From positions 1 to 52,436 of the forward strand of contig CAZISM010000028.1 of assembly GCA_964541895.1 (NCBI GenBank): a stretch of 52,436 nucleotides of DNA, written 5' to 3'. This document shows positions 17,994-25,770 of the stretch, one piece after another. This DNA is from CAZISM01 sp964541895. Its GTDB lineage: Bacteria; Zhuqueibacterota; Zhuqueibacteria; Residuimicrobiales; Residuimicrobiaceae. Position 1 is the stretch's first letter; each line of letters begins with the position of its first letter. The position numbers and the translations under genes were made by a program. Under the pieces are notes generated by a model, which was not told the origin of the DNA, searched no databases, and saw nothing but the letters and a program-made list of their open reading frames with translations.

Positions 17994-20786
17994 TTATTCA
18001 ACAGTTCGCACAAGCTTGATGGGTCCGATCATACCAGCGGAAGCCGGCGGCTGGTGGGCAGTCCACACCTGGGCCGTGGCATTATCATGCAAAGAACGCA
18101 TATGATTCAATAACACCGGCGTTACCCGCACCACAAGCTCGTTTTTCCCGGAATGGAGTTCGTGGCCGAAATCAAATACCGGTCGACCCCACCAACAGAG
18201 ACCCAGCTTCTTCCCATTTAAAGATGCTTCAGACACACCAAATACCTGACCCAGATCGAGTCTATTAAAAGCAGCATCGTCAAGATCAAACGCGGTACGG
18301 TAGACCACCGTGCCGGCAAAAGAATTAATCCGTGGATCCGCTGACTCTTTGAAATCCAGTAAAGGTTGCCCGTTGTTCTGAAACGGTTCGCTGTGGATCG
18401 GTAGAAATTCACAATCCCAGGAGGTAGAAATCACCAGCTCTTTTTCCAATTTGTCTCGGGCCGGTGCTGCCGCTTTGCCAATGCCCGCCTGGTCAAAGAC
18501 GATAAGGGCAGATTCCAATGGTTGCAGTTCGAAAGACAATCGTTGGTCAGACTTGTTCCACGGCACAATATAACGCTCGCCACTCTCAGGCCGCCAGCGC
18601 CACGCCGAGTTGGCTGCGACCCTGAAACTCGCCTGTACCGTTCGACCGGCCAGTGGATTCTTGTTTACAAAGAAAAAAAGATCCTGGTCGTTGAAACGGT
18701 ATTGAATCTGATACACATCCTGGTGCGGATTGGATAACGTTACACAGGACTGTACGGCCAGTTTGTTTAACATCGCTGTAGTCCAGTCCAGCAGGCGCTC
18801 AGGAACCGGTTCGTCCATCAGCAAAACATGCTGTGAGGTACGAGTCAACGCCATGCTCTCTTGCACCATGCGGTCATTTTCAGATGAGGAGATCAGGGAC
18901 GGCGAACGATGGGGTTGGACACCGATGAAAACCAACTTTCCGCCGGCCTTGGCAAATTCCGCAATGGCTCTGGCCGTTTCCGGCAACAGCGTTTCCACTT
19001 GGCTCAAAACAAGAACCTCATACGCCATCGGGCCGTACCTCAGGCGGCCGTCCTTTGTATCAGCCTGTTGCACCACTTTTTCCCCGATATAGTCGGCGGT
19101 GCATCCATTCTGACTCAGGGCTTCCCACAATCGGTGTGTATACCAGGGTTTGGTTTGAAAAGGCGTGCGCACCAGACCGCTGTTGCTCCAGGTGTCGGCT
19201 TCCGGCGCCAGAATGGCGATCTGTGCGACCGGCTTCGCCGCCTGAAAAATGCTGGACAAGCGGGCGTTGTATGCAACCCAGTAGGGAAAATAGGGCCACC
19301 ACGGATTCTGTTCGCTGAAATAAGCGCCGTAACGCACCCAGCCCGGAAATCCGGCTTGTGGAGGTGAATAATTAAAACCATGTAATACCGAATGGTTCAT
19401 GCCCATGATGAAATTCAGGTCATCCGCCTGCTTGATCATTTCCAGGCTGGTTTGAAATACCCCCCGCGTGTTGGTCATGGCTTCACAACTGATGATCCTC
19501 CGCCCTGCCAAATGACCTCCGGACGAGGTATACTTGTTCCAGACGTTGTAGCCGTGCGTATAAGCGTCCCGCGAAAATAACCAGTTGTTGCTCTCCGGAA
19601 TATCCGGTATCATGTATCCCTCTGCGATCCCCATAAGCCAGGGCATGCCGTAGGCCTGATACCGTGACAAGGTTCCGTGTTCGTGGCACCAGGTGTGATA
19701 CGTTTGCAGAAAGCGATCCAGAAACATCGCCACCAACGTTCTGCTGTAATCGTATCGTACTCTGCGGATGGTGTCGGCCAACGCCGGATGCGTTGTAATA
19801 GTCCATTCGAATCCTTTGTAGGCATCCTCATAGATAACGAACGGCAGATACGGCATGAGGTCATAACCGTTACGTGCCTGAAATTCCTCGCGCAAGTCGT
19901 CCGTCCAATTGGATCCGGATAGTTCAATGCTGTCGACAAATAAGGCACGGATGGCATCACCCAGTTTGCCGCCGAGAACTGGTTCCAGCGCGTGCGCCAG
20001 CCGGTCGCAATACTTGGTAACCGCTGCGGCATTATAATGATCAAGGCAGGGCCCATCCGCACCCGGCGCACCGTTGGTCACCTGGCGAAAAGCGATGCCG
20101 GTATGCAAAGAGCCTATGGCCAGGGTATAACGGCCGTCAGGAACCGTCATAGTCAGGTTGCCGTTTTGATCGCATTGACCGGTCAGGTCCACGACCTGCT
20201 GCAGGCGCATTAAAGGGGATGGTACCAGTTTTATAAACAGTAGGTGCGGCCTGGGAACAGAAGAGGTGGAATCAGGTTTATATTCAACGCCCATTTTCAA
20301 AAGTTTAATGTGATCATAAACATTCAGTGTCGTTTTCGTCGGGCCGTTTACTTCCAATCGATTCAACACCACGCCCTTGATCTGTTCTTCCCGGGATAAA
20401 AATTTGCCGCCGAACGGCCAGCCCGTGCCCATAATGATATCAGTAACCATACCACGCGCTTTAGCCTCGGCCGCCGTAAATTGCACCATGTGGGCCCATT
20501 CCGGACTGCCCCAGCTCAGACAGGTTTCGCCCGCGTGCGTCACCTCCTCCGGCATGGCGATGGGATTGATCTCGATGCCGCCAATACCCGCCTTTTTCAA
20601 GATATCCAGCTCGCGCACGATCTCTTTTTGCGTCAAGCAATTGCCGTTCCACCACCAACGTACAAAGGGACGCGCTTCAGCCGGCGGATTCTGGAAGGTT
20701 TGATATAAGTCGTCTTTCCGGCACCCCGAGACCGCCAACAATGACAATTGGAATAAACCGATAAGAATTCGAACAAAGCTTTTCAT
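17994..20786 (-). CDS. GH106-type alpha-L-rhamnosidase, lipoprotein
   Basis: 930 residues. Signal peptide with lipobox AVSGC (Cys about residue 22). The N-terminal block RPFVRWWWNGN...LTQKEI and AGIGGIEINPI is characteristic of GH106. Further family blocks are DSIELSGSNW, a SCEAMTNT segment, and NHSVLHGFNYSPP, where the Glu residues of the first two are good candidates for catalysis. The C-terminal 200 residues form a galactose-binding-like sandwich ending with VWTAHQPPASAGMIGP. GH106 enzymes release terminal alpha-L-rhamnose by inversion, for example from rhamnogalacturonans. The paralogue at 25771-28608 shares this architecture but has a Tat signal. It begins 31 bases after the upstream sulfatase's stop. 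Confidence 0.88.
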   Translation of the reverse strand: MKSFVRILIGLFQLSLLAVSGCRKDDLYQTFQNPPAEARPFVRWWWNGNCLTQKEIVRELDILKKAGIGGIEINPIAMPEEVTHAGETCLSWGSPEWAHMVQFTAAEAKARGMVTDIIMGTGWPFGGKFLSREEQIKGVVLNRLEVNGPTKTTLNVYDHIKLLKMGVEYKPDSTSSVPRPHLLFIKLVPSPLMRLQQVVDLTGQCDQNGNLTMTVPDGRYTLAIGSLHTGIAFRQVTNGAPGADGPCLDHYNAAAVTKYCDRLAHALEPVLGGKLGDAIRALFVDSIELSGSNWTDDLREEFQARNGYDLMPYLPFVIYEDAYKGFEWTITTHPALADTIRRVRYDYSRTLVAMFLDRFLQTYHTWCHEHGTLSRYQAYGMPWLMGIAEGYMIPDIPESNNWLFSRDAYTHGYNVWNKYTSSGGHLAGRRIISCEAMTNTRGVFQTSLEMIKQADDLNFIMGMNHSVLHGFNYSPPQAGFPGWVRYGAYFSEQNPWWPYFPYWVAYNARLSSIFQAAKPVAQIAILAPEADTWSNSGLVRTPFQTKPWYTHRLWEALSQNGCTADYIGEKVVQQADTKDGRLRYGPMAYEVLVLSQVETLLPETARAIAEFAKAGGKLVFIGVQPHRSPSLISSSENDRMVQESMALTRTSQHVLLMDEPVPERLLDWTTAMLNKLAVQSCVTLSNPHQDVYQIQYRFNDQDLFFFVNKNPLAGRTVQASFRVAANSAWRWRPESGERYIVPWNKSDQRLSFELQPLESALIVFDQAGIGKAAAPARDKLEKELVISTSWDCEFLPIHSEPFQNNGQPLLDFKESADPRINSFAGTVVYRTAFDLDDAAFNRLDLGQVFGVSEASLNGKKLGLCWWGRPVFDFGHELHSGKNELVVRVTPVLLNHMRSLHDNATAQVWTAHQPPASAGMIGPIKLVRTVE

Positions 20787-20817
20787 CGTTCGCCATGAAC
20801 TCCATTAATCCGAGTTT

Positions 20818-22320
20818 TCATCCATAGGAACAGGTATCCCAGATGGGTGTAGCACCGGTTTCCCTGGGATCGCCGGTCTGCCTGAGATAGGTCTTTAACC
20901 TCTGGCCGAGCTTATTTTTAATTTCAGCAAAGGCCGGCTGCGATGCCACATTGACCAATTGATCAGGGTCCTGTTTCAGATCATACAGCTCTTCTGCCGG
21001 TCGCTTGCCAAAGACTCTCTGAAACAGCCGGCTGACGTGTGGATCATTTTGATGCTGCAGCATATAGCTCTTGATGCCGGAGCCCAGACTGTCGATGTCG
21101 CCATAGGGTTCAGTCCAATTGGGCAAATAGATATCCGGATCACCAGCCGGCCAGCGCTCAGGTTCATAATTATGAACGTACAGATAATCATGCGTGCGGA
21201 TGGCGCGCACCGGATAGCCGACCTGATGGGGGCGGCACAACGTATGCCGTTCACGCGCCGTAACCACGGCATCACGACTTTTGTCAATAAATCCGGATTG
21301 TGCCGATTCCAGGATGTTCAACACACTTTTACCGATCATGGCATCTGGAACTTGCACCCCGCAGGCTTGCAAAAATGTCGGTGCCAGATCACACAAACTG
21401 ACCAGATCATCAACCTCTCGCCCGCCCTTGACGCGTGCTCCCCAACGAATCGCCAACGGCATGCGAACTCCGTAATCATAGCAGGTGCCTTTGCCCCCAG
21501 GAAACGGCATGCCGTTATCAGAGGTCACGACGATGAGAGTGTTTTCCAACTCGCCGCTTTTTTCAAGTTGCTCGATCATGCGGCCCAGATGAAGGTCAAA
21601 CCACTCTATTTCGCTGAAATAATCAAGCAGGACAGAACGCACCGGCTCACAGTCAGGCAGTACGGTTGGTACCTCCACATCCTGCAGGGATTTGCCCAGC
21701 GCCAAGCCTCGGCCGTTCGCCAGCGGCAGATGCGGTTCTGTAGCGCCGAACCAGAAACAAAAAGGCTGATCCTTTTGACGATGTTGCAGAAAATCAGCAA
21801 AATTTGCGGCATAATCAACAGGTAGAATGCCATCTATTGTTGTTTTGTTCTGCTGTCTGTTGAATTCCGGTCCGGCAGGATTTCGTGTCCGTCCGCCTTT
21901 GCTATCTGGCCCTGGGCCCCAGCCTTTGCCCGTGTAGCCGACCATGTAACCTGTGGCTTCCAAAAGATCCGGATACACCGGAATTTCTGCGCGTATAAAG
22001 CCTGCGAGATTTCCACCTTCCTGCAGACGCCAGATGGGCTGACCAGTTAAAATACTGCCACGCGATGGCGTGCAGCTGGAACAAGCGCAATAGGCATGAT
22101 TAAATAGTACGCCTTCACGCGCCACACGGGCAAAGGCAGGCGTCTGCAAGGTCGAACCGCCTTTGGTGCCTGCAAAAGCCCAGGACTGGTCATCCGAAAT
22201 ACAAAAAAGAATGTTGGGACGTTTTTTCACAGTTTTGCATGAACGCAGCCAGGGTGACAGAGCGGCCAGGCTGCCGGCTTTAAGAAAATTTCGTCGATTG
22301 AGTGGACTGGAAAAGCTCAT
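20818..22320 (-). CDS. Tat-exported S1-type sulfatase (Cys-type)
   Basis: 500 residues from the ATG at 22320 (AGGAGAGG site upstream). The N-terminus carries a Tat motif RRNFLK (9-14); a Cys at 28 (WLRSC) may be a weak lipobox. Metal-binding Asp43-Asp44 (SDDQSW), the formylglycine motif Cys83-Thr-Pro-Ser-Arg87 (CTPSR), and VTSDNGMPFPGGK show a complete alkaline-phosphatase-fold sulfatase. The Cys must be converted to formylglycine by FGE or an anaerobic maturase, neither of which is in this window. The enzyme would remove sulfate from a sugar, suggesting a sulfated substrate. It lies 53 bases downstream of the flavoprotein gene and 31 upstream of a GH106 gene. The S1 subfamily cannot be assigned by eye. 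Confidence 0.87.
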   Translation of the reverse strand: MSFSSPLNRRNFLKAGSLAALSPWLRSCKTVKKRPNILFCISDDQSWAFAGTKGGSTLQTPAFARVAREGVLFNHAYCACSSCTPSRGSILTGQPIWRLQEGGNLAGFIRAEIPVYPDLLEATGYMVGYTGKGWGPGPDSKGGRTRNPAGPEFNRQQNKTTIDGILPVDYAANFADFLQHRQKDQPFCFWFGATEPHLPLANGRGLALGKSLQDVEVPTVLPDCEPVRSVLLDYFSEIEWFDLHLGRMIEQLEKSGELENTLIVVTSDNGMPFPGGKGTCYDYGVRMPLAIRWGARVKGGREVDDLVSLCDLAPTFLQACGVQVPDAMIGKSVLNILESAQSGFIDKSRDAVVTARERHTLCRPHQVGYPVRAIRTHDYLYVHNYEPERWPAGDPDIYLPNWTEPYGDIDSLGSGIKSYMLQHQNDPHVSRLFQRVFGKRPAEELYDLKQDPDQLVNVASQPAFAEIKNKLGQRLKTYLRQTGDPRETGATPIWDTCSYG

Positions 22321-22373
22321 TGAATTCCTCTCCTTTACAAACAGCAGGGATTCTGTTGAGACACACATCATTC

Positions 22374-23750
22374 TCATGTGGTCGAAGGCACAATAGCCCC
22401 GTGCGCCAGCAACATCTCCTTGATTTGCGGAACCGGCACGTGCAGAGGTGTGGTTTTGAATTTTACCGCTAACGCGGCCGTTGCACCCGCCACCTGTCCC
22501 ATAGCCATGCAGGAGGCTTGCACGCGCAGGGCGGAATTGGCCGGCCGATCGCTGCTGACACTGCGGCCGGCGACCATTATGTTCGTACTGCGCAACGGAA
22601 TCAGCGCACGCAGAGGGACCGTCGGTACAACACCGGCTGCAAGTTGCCTTGGCTTTACACCGGCCCGGTCGTGTATGTCGATGGGGTAAAAAGAGTAGCA
22701 GAGCGAATCGGTAAACATCCGGCCGGACACATAATCGTCCTGGCTGATTTGATAGGTGCCGACAATGCGAAAGGTTTCGCGAACCCCTGTTTCAACAGCC
22801 ATAAATTCCAGTTTTGTTTGTTCACATCCCGGCAAGGTCTTGACAAATGTGAGCAAGCGGAGCAACGACTGGCGTCCCTGAATATTCGCCTCAGTCTGTG
22901 TCTGTGCCGTGGACGAATCGGCATGGTAAACGTGTTGGCCGTTGTCACCGCCCTTGGCGAGAAAGCCCATAAACGGTCCTTGCGGAAACTGGCAGTCGCC
23001 TTCGTGCAACGCACCATCCGCCATCGCCTGCAGGTATTTTTGTTCAATTATTTCTTTGTTCAATTTTTCATAATCATAGCCCGCCAAGCGAAAGATCAGC
23101 GTGCCGGGTTGTGTTTCCTGTTCACGAAGACGGGCAAAGCCGGCCATGGCCGCAATATCCGCTCCACCGCTGCAATCGATCAACTGCCGGCAACGCACGG
23201 TTCTGCGAAATCCTTTGCCAACCAGCTCTACCTTCCAGCCCGGGTGTGTGGATTCAATCTGCAATGGGAATTCGTAAAAGCAGAGCCGTACACCAGCCCG
23301 CAGGCACGCATCTTCAGCGAGCACGGCGTACAGCGGTCCGTTGATTCGCACCTGATGACGCGAGTGTTCCTTGCCAAATGGCCTGGAGAAATCCGGCAGC
23401 CGGCCGTTGTCGAACTCGACAGTTCTGCGCACCAGATCCCAACCTATACCACTGATCACCTGGCGTCCCCAGGCATGAAACAGACCCGGAAAGCTGACGC
23501 CTCCTGTCGTCGTGGTGCCACCCAGCTGGCTGCCTTTTTCGACAAGCATGGTCCGCACGCCGGCGCGCGCGGCCTGAATGGCCGCGATGGTGCCGGCTGT
23601 GCCGCCACCGACAACCAGCACATCCGTCTCTTCATGACGCGGCGGCAAAGTTTGCCCAGGCGCGGATTCAAGACCATCGCTTAAAACAGCCGACAGACTA
23701 ACGGCTGCGGCGGAATGGCGCAGGAATTTTCTACGACCGATATTTTTCAT
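22374..23750 (-). CDS. Tat-exported FAD-dependent oxidoreductase
   Basis: 458 residues with a Tat motif (RRKFLRH, residues 6-12) and hydrophobic region, then an FAD-binding Rossmann motif VLVVGGGTAGTIAAIQAARAG with a Glu-ended second strand (LVEKG), and GGTTTTGGV, typical of the FAD_oxidored (PF12831) family. The C-terminal VSSDRPANSALRVQASCMAMGQVAG is also typical. Such proteins are common in carbohydrate loci of FCB and Planctomycetes genomes but mostly uncharacterised; a periplasmic sugar or side-group oxidation is likely. An AGGACGC site precedes the start at 23750. It lies 53 bases upstream of the sulfatase and 28 downstream of a putative glycosidase. Known substrates do not exist for close members, as far as I can tell. 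Confidence 0.83.
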   Translation of the reverse strand: MKNIGRRKFLRHSAAAVSLSAVLSDGLESAPGQTLPPRHEETDVLVVGGGTAGTIAAIQAARAGVRTMLVEKGSQLGGTTTTGGVSFPGLFHAWGRQVISGIGWDLVRRTVEFDNGRLPDFSRPFGKEHSRHQVRINGPLYAVLAEDACLRAGVRLCFYEFPLQIESTHPGWKVELVGKGFRRTVRCRQLIDCSGGADIAAMAGFARLREQETQPGTLIFRLAGYDYEKLNKEIIEQKYLQAMADGALHEGDCQFPQGPFMGFLAKGGDNGQHVYHADSSTAQTQTEANIQGRQSLLRLLTFVKTLPGCEQTKLEFMAVETGVRETFRIVGTYQISQDDYVSGRMFTDSLCYSFYPIDIHDRAGVKPRQLAAGVVPTVPLRALIPLRSTNIMVAGRSVSSDRPANSALRVQASCMAMGQVAGATAALAVKFKTTPLHVPVPQIKEMLLAHGAIVPSTT

Positions 23751-23778
23751 TGTGCGTCCTGATTACCGTGTTGAAAGT

Positions 23779-25743
23779 TTATTCAACCACTAACAGAGTT
23801 TGCAAAGCATTCAGTTGTAGCGGCAACTCGTCGGTCTTTACCTGTTTACCAACAAACTGATCCAGAGAAGGATCCAGGACAGTCCAGGCGCCAGGTTTTT
23901 CGGTTAACAAACGGCCGTGATAGGGCTCGCGCCCCACATTTACAGCCAGAAGGATGGTTCGACCATCGCGCTGGAAAGGCCCGAGTACCATATTCTCTGA
24001 AGGTGGATCCAGTCGGAACGGCGCGGTAATTTTTCCCGGCCATTGCCCTCTGGCAACCAGGCCGCCGGCTTGCTCCATTTTTTGCACTATCGTTGCCGCG
24101 GCTGCAGGCAATTTGGCTTCTTCGGGAATGACCAGCGTATCGAATAACCGGTTACCGATCTTGAGTCGACCATCTTTCTGTACCTGAGCTCCGGCCAGAT
24201 ACTCATGATCGACGATGATGAACGGGATCTGCCGGCGCTGCATCTCCTGCCCCAGCTTGTTAAACGATTTAATGATCTTTTGCGCTCGTTCGGACTGTGA
24301 TTCCGGTTCGAGCCGCTCCGCCACCGGGATATATTCCTCCCACAGATCATAGACCGGATAATAGAGCAACACGGTTCTTTCCATCTGTGCCGGTTTGAGG
24401 ACCGTGTTCAGTCTTCCGATAAATTCACCATAAGCCAGCATATCCTGTTTGGAACGGCTTTCCAGATTGTAATAGAGCGTAAATTCCGTTACACCCCAGG
24501 CCGCCTGCCAGGCCGCCGTCGCCTGCATTTCGGCAAGGCTAGCCTGCGCTTTTTTGTGGACCATCTGGCTATGATCGCTGACTTCGCTCATGATCCGACG
24601 CCTGTCGTGCAAATAGGCGGCAGAAGCAGGCAGACCGGCTGTCAGCCAGCCGCTGTGCATAACGGCCGTCGGATCCGAGGTGAGCATGTCCAGTCCCGGA
24701 ATATCCATTCGACTCAAGCATTTCAGCGCATTGCCCTCGACCGCGACCTGATGAATGAGCGATTCCTCCACCAACGTATGACCGGACGAGGCGATATGAT
24801 GCGCCGTGCACCAGTCTTGGATGGGTGCAAAAAAGCGCGCTGATATCAAGTCTGCTATCAGGCTCCAGAACTGCCGGCGGATTTTTCGGTCCTGTATGCT
24901 GCTGCCGGTAAACAGTGACCTTTGCGCTGTCAGAATATTTTCACCAAAGCGCTCCTGGTATTGCTGTGGCAGGTCGGCCACCCAGGGCACGCACGGCAAC
25001 ATGTTTACCTTATTATCCAACGAATCAGCGAGCGGCACTGTAACGCGGACGTGTTCCGGGATCTGGCCCAGATTGACCGCGATCAAGGACGGTTCATCAG
25101 TAAACATAGCCATAATAGGATTGCCGAAAAACCCACCTGCTCGTTCATAATACGCCATGTGCGTTGTACGAATGAATGTCTGCATGGCTTCTTTGTCGAT
25201 CAGATTGGCGTAACGACGCGAGGCATAGTAATTATTGCTGGCATGGGTGAATTCATAGGCCGGTCTGGTGATAAACGAATCAGCCAAGGTCGGATCATAG
25301 GCCAGTTCTGTCGCTTCATATTGCGGATTCTCCTGCACCACCAGGCCACCGGCCGCACCAGAGGGATATCCGTCCTCATCATATAGCCATACCTTCATTC
25401 CCAGAGACCGGCAACTCTGCAAGGCGGTCAACAACGTCTGCCAGTTTTGCTCCGATTGCAGATAGCGAGGCACATCTTTTTCATAGGAAGGTAAAAGATG
25501 GCGATTATCAAAGGCGACGTTGGTGACCAGACCGCCCATGCCGCGCTCCAGAAAATAGCGCATACTATCGACCGACACTTTGTGCTCATCGAGCTGATGG
25601 ATCAGCTTGAGCGGACGATCTTCGAGAGCAGGATTTGGCCAATGTGTAAACCAAGCCCTCGGCACAGCACCTGGCTCTGCAGTGAACACCGAATAAAAGC
25701 CCATTACCAGAATAAATCCGCCACACCTCAAAGTCCTGTTCAT
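23779..25743 (-). CDS. GH106-related TIM-barrel glycosidase, exported
   Basis: 654 residues from the ATG at 25743 (GAGGAAAT site; seven codons of an earlier ATG are disregarded). An N-terminal signal peptide ends near FTAEPG. The segment MKVWLYDEDGYPSGAAGG, the acidic FTDEPSLI, and HIASSGHTLVEESLIHQ resemble GH106-like and other clan GH-A-type barrels; the Glu residues of FTDEPS and LVEES are candidates for catalysis. It is shorter than the two full GH106 genes (930-945) and lacks their WWWNGN block, so it belongs to a distinct related family. The final 120 residues are beta-rich. It sits between the two GH106-type genes and the flavoprotein, 27 bases after the upstream gene. Precise family uncertain. 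Confidence 0.7.
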   Translation of the reverse strand: MNRTLRCGGFILVMGFYSVFTAEPGAVPRAWFTHWPNPALEDRPLKLIHQLDEHKVSVDSMRYFLERGMGGLVTNVAFDNRHLLPSYEKDVPRYLQSEQNWQTLLTALQSCRSLGMKVWLYDEDGYPSGAAGGLVVQENPQYEATELAYDPTLADSFITRPAYEFTHASNNYYASRRYANLIDKEAMQTFIRTTHMAYYERAGGFFGNPIMAMFTDEPSLIAVNLGQIPEHVRVTVPLADSLDNKVNMLPCVPWVADLPQQYQERFGENILTAQRSLFTGSSIQDRKIRRQFWSLIADLISARFFAPIQDWCTAHHIASSGHTLVEESLIHQVAVEGNALKCLSRMDIPGLDMLTSDPTAVMHSGWLTAGLPASAAYLHDRRRIMSEVSDHSQMVHKKAQASLAEMQATAAWQAAWGVTEFTLYYNLESRSKQDMLAYGEFIGRLNTVLKPAQMERTVLLYYPVYDLWEEYIPVAERLEPESQSERAQKIIKSFNKLGQEMQRRQIPFIIVDHEYLAGAQVQKDGRLKIGNRLFDTLVIPEEAKLPAAAATIVQKMEQAGGLVARGQWPGKITAPFRLDPPSENMVLGPFQRDGRTILLAVNVGREPYHGRLLTEKPGAWTVLDPSLDQFVGKQVKTDELPLQLNALQTLLVVE

Positions 25744-25770
25744 AGATATTTCCTCGAAAAACATATTCGT

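Noticed and set aside
22518..23684. 388-codon plus-strand frame
   Set aside because: Antisense to the FAD oxidoreductase whose domain motifs are clear; no binding site or domain.
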